From assembly GCA_000697335.1 (NCBI GenBank), contig JNEM01014402.1, positions 1 to 15,550 on the forward strand: a DNA stretch of 15,550 nt. Reading direction: 5' to 3'. The first letter of the stretch is position 1. The number at the start of each line of letters is the position of its first letter. The notes under the pieces are model-generated. The model was not told the origin of the DNA. It made no database searches and worked only from the letters and a program-made list of their open reading frames with translations. The position numbers and the translations under genes are program-made. Below, piece by piece: positions 11,601-15,550 of the stretch. The DNA is from Conidiobolus incongruus B7586 (taxonomy: Eukaryota; Entomophthoromycota; Entomophthoromycetes; Entomophthorales; Conidiobolaceae).

Positions 11601-14600
11601 TTATCAGGAATATCTAGAGCGATGGATTTCAAAGTCAAGATAAATTTCGCTTCAGATTCCTTAATTAACTCTCCTATACGCTTAGTAGGGAATGTGGGAT
11701 CTATGCCATAGCAGCAGCCTCCAGCCTTAGAAATACCAAAAGAAGTAGCATAAAAGATAGGTGAGCGAGGAATACAAACAATAACACGATCTTCAATCTT
11801 CAGACCACGTTGAATCAAAAAGTTAGCAATTTGATTCGCTTTTTCATTAAATTGCTTATAAGTCCATTCTGTAACTTTTGGTTCCAAACCATCTTCAAAG
11901 TTTTCGACAAATTTGATAGCAGGCATATCGGGATGGCTTTGAGCAAATCTTTCGAGTCCAGAATGGAAGAAGAAAGGTTCATTGTCTTCATCCTTGCTGG
12001 ATGGGCCATTGATTGAGGAGAATAAGTTATAATCCTTTTGGCTAATTGGTTGTCCAACGTGGTATGTATTATCGATTGGAGAGTATAAGTTACGGAAAAT
12101 ATTGGTCAATGCCAAGTCCAACTGTTCAGCGACAACTTCTAAATGGTCTTGGTTCATAATATTACCTTTACAACTCAATCTCCAGAAGAAATTATCGGAT
12201 TTATCAACTTCAACTTCAATTACAATAGCGTGAGAAAAGGGACTGTTGTAGTGGTACAAGTCCCAAAGACCTTCACTTAAGGGTTGAGATTCGTCAATAT
12301 TTTGGAAAACGAATAACGAATCAAATAGAGAGGTGGATCCATTGTGGCCGATAGCCTTGAAAATCTTTTGAAGTGGTGTATGTAAGTGTGATAATTGCTC
12401 CGTGCTAGAAGTTTGTACCAATTGTAATAAATCCAAGTTGGTAATGACATTATTGAGATTCACTCTAAAAGGCATAGTATTCAAACAGGGGCCTCGAATA
12501 TCTTCGACTCCGTCAACTGGAATGCTACGACCCGCAACGACATTACCGAAGATCACGTCTTTTTCGTTAGTGTAGGCAGATAGCAATTGGATCCAAGCAG
12601 ATTGCAAAACAGTTTGAGGAGTTACACCAGCCTTCTTACCAATCTCTTGAATTTGAGACATTTTCAAATCTGATTTTTGGTAAATAGAATTATCAGGCAT
12701 TTCTATTTCAAATTCGTCGTTAGGCAATAAGCTAGGGAAGATGGAAGGAGTATAGTTTTCGAATTGTTGTTTGAAATATTCCAAGGATTTGTCCAACTGT
12801 TGAGCATGGATGAATTCGGATACGGCTCTGAATTTAGGTGGTTGAGTGAGCTCTTGACCGAGGTAGACTTTAGCCAAATCTTCGAACATCAATGGCAAAC
12901 TCCAACCATCAAATAATGAGTGGTGAATGGTGAAAACGAAGTAGTTGGATTCATCAGAAGTCACCAAAGAAATGCGATAAGGAGGCTGACCAGCAAGGAG
13001 AGTGGAGACAATTGAGGTTTGATGAGTCTTAATCACTTGATTCAATTGGTGGCTGCTTCCAATTTCCTGAACGTCAAATTGGAGTTCGTGAGCATCTGAA
13101 GCAATAACAGCTTGAATCATTTGGTAATCACCTTCTGGCAAGCCGAAGAATCCAGTTCTCAAAATGGGGTTATTGTCGACAACTTGTTGTAAAGCAAGTC
13201 CCAATTGCTCCAAATTGACATTCTTAGAAATCTTGTAAGTTAAACTGTTGATATTTTCGAAGAGGGGAGATGATAAAGAGATCACAAGCATACCTTCTTG
13301 CAATGGAGTACAAGGGTAAGCTTCTTCGATATTGTCGACATTCTTGAATCCTAATTGAGAAGCCAATGTGGGTTTTATATCTTGTTCAAATTTCTTAATA
13401 CGATCAACTGTTTCAGCAAGTTTTTGGTCAACTTGATTGGGATTAGCGCTCAAATTGTCCAATTCGTCAGCAATACCTTGAATAGTGGAACATTTCATCA
13501 AATTGAAAACGGAAATCTGCTTTCCGAGATCCTTCAATTTGTTAGACAATTGAATTGAGGAGAGAGAGTCAATACCAAGTTCTAAAATGGAAGTTTGATA
13601 GGAGATGGTTGAAGCTTCGATTTTAGCAATTTCAGCAACTAAGTCTCTCACCAATTTTTCATTTTGAGTCCATTCGTGATCTTGGTCTTCAGTTTGGGAT
13701 TTCAACTTGTTGTGCATGAGTTCTTCCTTGGGCATATTGACGAAGATTCCAGCTAAAGTTTTGGCATCAACTTTGCCGTTGGGAGTGATGGGGAATTGGT
13801 TAACGATTAAGAAGTGGTTGGGAATCATGTAACTAGGAAGAACTTTCTTCAGCTGAGACAAGAGTCCAGATGCTAAGCCATCAGTCATTTCGGGATCAAT
13901 CAATTCGATCTTGTTCTTATCAGTGGATTCCTCATTCAGTTCGGGAGATGTAATGAAAGCGACAAGTTCCTTCTTGGCAGAATCGGCATGCTTGAGAAGT
14001 TGAACATTACATTGAATTCCTTCATTCAACTGAGTGATACTTTCACTGATTTCAGACAATTCGATACGGATACCGTTGATCTTGACTTGGTGGTCGAAAC
14101 GACCCATGTATTCGATGGAGCCATCTACATTCAATCTAGCCAAATCTCCTGTTCTATAGACACGTTCACCACCTGGGGAATTAGGATATGTTCTGAAGAC
14201 TTTTTCAGTGAGATCAGGGCGATTGAGATAACCACGAGCGACTTGAATACCTCCAATACACAGTTCGCCAATGAAACCCCAAGGAACTGGTTGAAGCTCG
14301 CCATTTTCTTCCTTCATAATGTAAGCGGAGCAGTGTTCGATGGCGAAACCAATGTTGCTAGTCTTGTCCTCGGTAGTTACATCACTCTTGAAAGTACAAC
14401 CAATGGAGGCTTCAGTAGGTCCATAACTGTTGATAATGGCACCGTTACCCCATTGTTGAATCAATGAAGCGGTAATACTTTCACCACCGACAATCAATTT
14501 CTTCATCTTTGGAAGATTTTGGCGATTCAAAAGAGAGGCTACACTTGGAGTTAATTCAGAGTATTCTATTTCTAATACTTTCATATATTCCTCCAAGTGG

Positions 14601-15550
14601 AGGAGTAATGAGTCAAGATCGGATGTATTCAATACACCACCTGAGTAAGTAGGTGAGACAATATCGGAAACGTGAGGGTCGAAAGTACAGTTAGCGAACA
14701 TTAAATGTTTACTACCCATAGTTTGACCAGTATTGCGAATGAAAGATTGATTGTATAAAGCAACACCATCATGTTGGACGAGAACACCTTTGGGCTTACC
14801 AGTTGTACCGGAAGTAAAAATAATATAAGCCAAGTGCTCGGGAGTGAGTTCGGTTACAACTGGATTAATGGTAGGAAAAGCTTCCAATTGAGCTTTGAAA
14901 TCCTTATTATCCAAACTAACAATTTTGACCTTGGAAAATTCAGGATTGTAAAGTTCTTGAGAAAGTGATTCAACAGTCAAAATGAATTTAGCATCAGATT
15001 CCTGAGCCAAATAGTGCTTTCTATTCTGAGGGACTGCGGGATCAATTGGGACATAAGCACCTCCAGCCTTAGAAATAGCGAAGAATGCGATATAAAACAA
15101 AGGTGAACGTGGAATGCAAACAGCAACCCTTTGTTCCACTTGCAATCCATTTTGAAGTAAATAGTGGGCAAGTTGATTGGATAAATTGTTTAATTCGCCG
15201 TAAGTGAACTCAGTCACATTAAGCTCCCCATTTTCGTTAATTTCGTGCAAGAATCTCAAACATTTGAGATTGGGGTGAGATTTAGCATGTTTTTCCAATC
15301 CAGAGTGTAAATATTGTAATTCTTCATCATAACCGAGAGCCTTGGGATCTTGGGAGGGAATAATTGAGTACAATTTACTGTTGAAATTGTTGTTATTTGA
15401 AGATTGAGCCAATTTAAGATTGATGGGAGAGTTCAGGTTATCGATGAAGTAATTGACGAAATGAGTTAATTGTTCAGCAATTAAAGACAGGTGAGATTCA
15501 CTTAACAATTCAGTATTGGAATGCAAGTCCAATTTGAAAACATCTCCTTC
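8627..15550 (-). CDS. Nonribosomal peptide synthetase, 3' part (5' end outside window)
   Basis: This is a modular NRPS that activates carboxylic acids as adenylates, loads them on carrier-bound phosphopantetheine and joins them. The visible order is end of a C domain, A1, T1, C, A2, T2, terminal C. Residues are numbered from the TTG codon at 15532, giving 2301 to the TAA at 8627-8629. That TTG is not a real start: the frame stays open to the window edge (EGDVFK precedes it) and it lies inside the end of a C domain, so at least one more module part is encoded to the right. No stop or evident intron interrupts about 6.9 kb. GC is about 42% in a sampled line, far above the spacers, and codons such as TTG, TTC, AAC and ATC are common. 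No thioesterase or reductase follows; the last C domain is the likely release site. There is no signal peptide region in view; such enzymes are cytosolic. Product unknown. Confidence 0.95.
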   Translation of the reverse strand, partial: EGDVFKLDLHSNTELLSESHLSLIAEQLTHFVNYFIDNLNSPINLKLAQSSNNNNFNSKLYSIIPSQDPKALGYDEELQYLHSGLEKHAKSHPNLKCLRFLHEINENGELNVTEFTYGELNNLSNQLAHYLLQNGLQVEQRVAVCIPRSPLFYIAFFAISKAGGAYVPIDPAVPQNRKHYLAQESDAKFILTVESLSQELYNPEFSKVKIVSLDNKDFKAQLEAFPTINPVVTELTPEHLAYIIFTSGTTGKPKGVLVQHDGVALYNQSFIRNTGQTMGSKHLMFANCTFDPHVSDIVSPTYSGGVLNTSDLDSLLLHLEEYMKVLEIEYSELTPSVASLLNRQNLPKMKKLIVGGESITASLIQQWGNGAIINSYGPTEASIGCTFKSDVTTEDKTSNIGFAIEHCSAYIMKEENGELQPVPWGFIGELCIGGIQVARGYLNRPDLTEKVFRTYPNSPGGERVYRTGDLARLNVDGSIEYMGRFDHQVKINGIRIELSEISESITQLNEGIQCNVQLLKHADSAKKELVAFITSPELNEESTDKNKIELIDPEMTDGLASGLLSQLKKVLPSYMIPNHFLIVNQFPITPNGKVDAKTLAGIFVNMPKEELMHNKLKSQTEDQDHEWTQNEKLVRDLVAEIAKIEASTISYQTSILELGIDSLSSIQLSNKLKDLGKQISVFNLMKCSTIQGIADELDNLSANPNQVDQKLAETVDRIKKFEQDIKPTLASQLGFKNVDNIEEAYPCTPLQEGMLVISLSSPLFENINSLTYKISKNVNLEQLGLALQQVVDNNPILRTGFFGLPEGDYQMIQAVIASDAHELQFDVQEIGSSHQLNQVIKTHQTSIVSTLLAGQPPYRISLVTSDESNYFVFTIHHSLFDGWSLPLMFEDLAKVYLGQELTQPPKFRAVSEFIHAQQLDKSLEYFKQQFENYTPSIFPSLLPNDEFEIEMPDNSIYQKSDLKMSQIQEIGKKAGVTPQTVLQSAWIQLLSAYTNEKDVIFGNVVAGRSIPVDGVEDIRGPCLNTMPFRVNLNNVITNLDLLQLVQTSSTEQLSHLHTPLQKIFKAIGHNGSTSLFDSLFVFQNIDESQPLSEGLWDLYHYNSPFSHAIVIEVEVDKSDNFFWRLSCKGNIMNQDHLEVVAEQLDLALTNIFRNLYSPIDNTYHVGQPISQKDYNLFSSINGPSSKDEDNEPFFFHSGLERFAQSHPDMPAIKFVENFEDGLEPKVTEWTYKQFNEKANQIANFLIQRGLKIEDRVIVCIPRSPIFYATSFGISKAGGCCYGIDPTFPTKRIGELIKESEAKFILTLKSIALDIPDKDSVHLITLDSDFYTDIINVQSTENPSVSTLTMENLAYTIFTSGTTGAPKGVLLQHSNLKSFMQNFKEYMFKPVGHKQLCFYNCTFGLHILDLLTTTHLGGTICTAEHSTLYANLETIAKFLDVDYLNLTPTFSSIVNMDSLPNVKKLLVSGEPCNKILTKTWGKHRKLFNAYGPAECTLACINNNDNGPLAKPNNIGQASLDCTAYIIDSEHKELRLVPKGCVGEIAISGPLVGRGYLNKPELTAEKFVEFVDFNGNKQRLYRTGDLGRVLVDGTIEYLGRSDSQVKVNGIRIELKEINEALAKGFDNIRLHTLLLGHKEASKKQLVSFVFPRQSSEEYINRGHKFIQPEGEFRKLLEDMIAKEYKKLPGYMVPHLTLLMTSAPTTSNHKIDSRFLSNLYNNTPYEELVKLSNFQPQIEVEIVWTELQLTIRDIIAQVTKINPDSIRPDSTLFNLGVDSINSIQIAYKLKRLGYPISVGEILQQGSIEKIANLFSNRVVEDEVELVDIEKLALETLGEEFVKQTIPRLLNQDPSNIEKVIPTSIAQESFIQNTINYGKAEYSFVFGFSADTILDQDRLERAWYRLQQRNSMLRTVFVPTRNDKMKFVQVVFKKPEQNFTSEKVDQVATPEDGIEYMNRIDHRMFDFKTPTLRLHIKNYQDRSVFFISIHHLFYDAVGMDLIVEELEQLYLTDSDDVPRAANLEKLVQYERSVDQNKLAEYWRNHLKGAQVTEFNEEPIDPEDIPIICSYHKIIPMPNLDHFASIGAAPTSIIIGGIMKIQANEIGNGDAVVGLLRNGRNAPIENVDKMVGACLNALPIYLPKIGDKPLLEVSQKLQSVLYEQTKYESATLESIHQWIDSPYKQIADTVINVVRDLSGSVKYRLNELDSNYVDPFDPVPEGRAWSRFRHYEMKSMDYTLEQRFAFEQVPTLFDGIECIFPQLMNMFWNVSVYGDGVFLEVRYNQNVIAVERVEKMVNNWINDLVQLGQQEL
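8648..10000 (-). other. NRPS terminal condensation domain
   Basis: Residues about 1845-2295, ending six residues before the stop. The catalytic motif is intact as HHLFYDAVG (1980-1988, His1981 and Asp1985). RTVFVP (1904-1909), GLLRNGRNAPI (2103-2113) and GACLNALPI (2121-2129) fit later C motifs. A last C domain with no A, T or thioesterase after it is typical of fungal NRPSs, where it releases the chain, often as a ring or by joining it to an outside nucleophile. It matches fungal terminal C domains in its RTVFV and QVVFKKP stretch. Which release reaction is used cannot be read from the sequence. Confidence 0.88.
10109..10321 (-). other. NRPS carrier (T) domain T2
   Basis: Residues about 1738-1808. 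LGVDSINSIQIAYKL places the phosphopantetheine Ser at 1770 (codon TCA at 10223-10225). It carries the unit selected by A2. The relic keeps a recognisable but decayed version near 1969-2166. Confidence 0.93.
10397..11977 (-). other. NRPS adenylation domain A2, Asp235 replaced by Gly
   Basis: Residues about 1186-1712. Motifs: WTYKQFN 1223-1229, ISKAGGCCYGIDP 1267-1279, FTSGTTGAPKG 1351-1361, NAYGPAE 1481-1487, GEIAISG 1535-1541, YRTGDL 1573-1578, GRSDSQVKVNGIRIEL 1591-1606, and SNHK 1698-1701 in place of the usual NGK, keeping Lys1701. Where most A domains have FDxxV, this one reads FGLHI, so the position equal to GrsA Asp235 is Gly1397. The pocket code read by eye is G-L-L-N-L-S-A-L-A-K, mostly hydrophobic. 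Known A domains lacking that Asp often take anthranilate, alpha-hydroxy acids or alpha-keto acids; loss of activity is the alternative, but every catalytic motif looks sound. The core is shared with the relic at 2633-3538. Confidence 0.92.
10775..11680 (-). repeat. 906-bp near-identical repeat, copy in the intact gene
   Basis: This is the partner of 2633-3538, covering about residues 1285-1586 of the NRPS numbering (the A2 core including the substrate pocket up to the RTGDLG region). Three mismatches in 906 bases against roughly 30% or more just outside. The two copies are direct repeats 8142 bp apart, so unequal crossing over between them is also possible. Confidence 0.93.
12068..13336 (-). 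other. NRPS internal condensation domain
   Basis: Residues about 733-1155. It begins with AYPCTPLQEGML (738-749), the usual first C motif, followed by RTGFFGL near 792-798. The catalytic HHxxxDG motif is intact as HHSLFDGWS (870-878, His871 and Asp875). Later motifs FGNVVAGRSIP and GPCLNTMPFRV are present near 995-1024. It should condense the T1-bound chain with the unit on T2. No separate epimerisation domain lies between T1 and this domain. Confidence 0.92.
13448..13669 (-). other. NRPS carrier (T) domain T1
   Basis: Residues about 622-695. The motif LGIDSLSSIQL places the phosphopantetheine attachment Ser at 656. It holds the aminoacyl unit from A1 and feeds the following C domain. Confidence 0.92.
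13733..15331 (-). other. NRPS adenylation domain A1
   Basis: Residues about 68-600. Core motifs appear in order: FTYGEL 109-114, ISKAGGAYVPID 153-164, FTSGTTGKPKG 239-249, FDPHVSD 284-290, NSYGPTE 368-374, GELCIGG 422-428, YRTGDL 459-464, GRFDHQVKINGIRIEL 477-492 and PNGK 584-587 with the catalytic Lys587. Aligned by eye to the GrsA pocket, the ten specificity positions read D-P-S-E-I-G-S-I-G-K. Asp285 is the residue that holds the alpha-amino group, so an alpha-amino acid is expected. I cannot assign which one; the code matches none I can recall with confidence. Confidence 0.92.
15413..15550 (-). other. NRPS: C-terminal end of an upstream condensation domain
   Basis: Residues 1-40 and the six codons before them (EGDVFKLDLHSNTELL, then ESHLSLIAEQL) have the usual form of the last strand and helix of a condensation-type domain that leads into an adenylation domain. 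The relic at about 4035-3950 carries the same element. This shows that A1 is not the first domain of the protein. Whether the upstream domain is a C or an epimerisation domain cannot be seen. Confidence 0.75.

Noticed and set aside
13988-14467. 159-codon open frame on the plus strand, opposite A1
   Set aside because: It lies fully antisense to conserved adenylation motifs of the NRPS and shows no domain of its own. The same holds for the 126-codon frame opposite the last C domain (9638-10018).

Overview
The window looks like nuclear DNA of a very AT-rich eukaryote, most likely a fungus and perhaps an early-diverging lineage such as Entomophthoromycotina or the anaerobic gut fungi. The reasons are a eukaryote-type tRNA-Ile(AAU) gene with internal promoter boxes, no encoded CCA end and a T-run terminator; long gene-free AT-rich spacers; and a nonribosomal peptide synthetase (NRPS) that ends in a condensation domain instead of a thioesterase, a fungal habit. 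The exact taxon is a guess.

Layout, left to right. 1-566: AT-rich spacer with no gene seen. 567-640: tRNA-Ile(AAU), plus strand, with a terminator at 655-665. 641 to about 1795: an extreme AT tract, with sampled 60-base lines at 2-9 G/C. About 1845-4500, minus strand: a decayed NRPS module (end of C, A, T, start of the next linker), in which 906 bp (2633-3538) is almost identical to the intact gene at 10775-11680. 4500-8626: about 4.1 kb of gene-free AT-rich DNA. 8627-15550, minus strand: the 3' part of a large intact NRPS gene, open to the right window edge, so its 5' end lies outside.

The visible NRPS reads (end of C)-A1-T1-C-A2-T2-terminal C: two full elongation modules and a releasing domain, about 2300 residues. 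A1 keeps the Asp that binds the amino group of an alpha-amino acid. A2 has Gly there, so the last unit is probably not an ordinary alpha-amino acid. The product is unknown.

The most interesting signal is the relation between the gene and the relic. The relic's N-terminal part resembles A1, its core and T domain resemble A2-T2, and the switch falls at a stretch where A1 and A2 share 18 identical bases. This suggests that a former NRPS copy lost a module by A1 x A2 recombination, decayed, and later exchanged 906 bp with the living gene by conversion.
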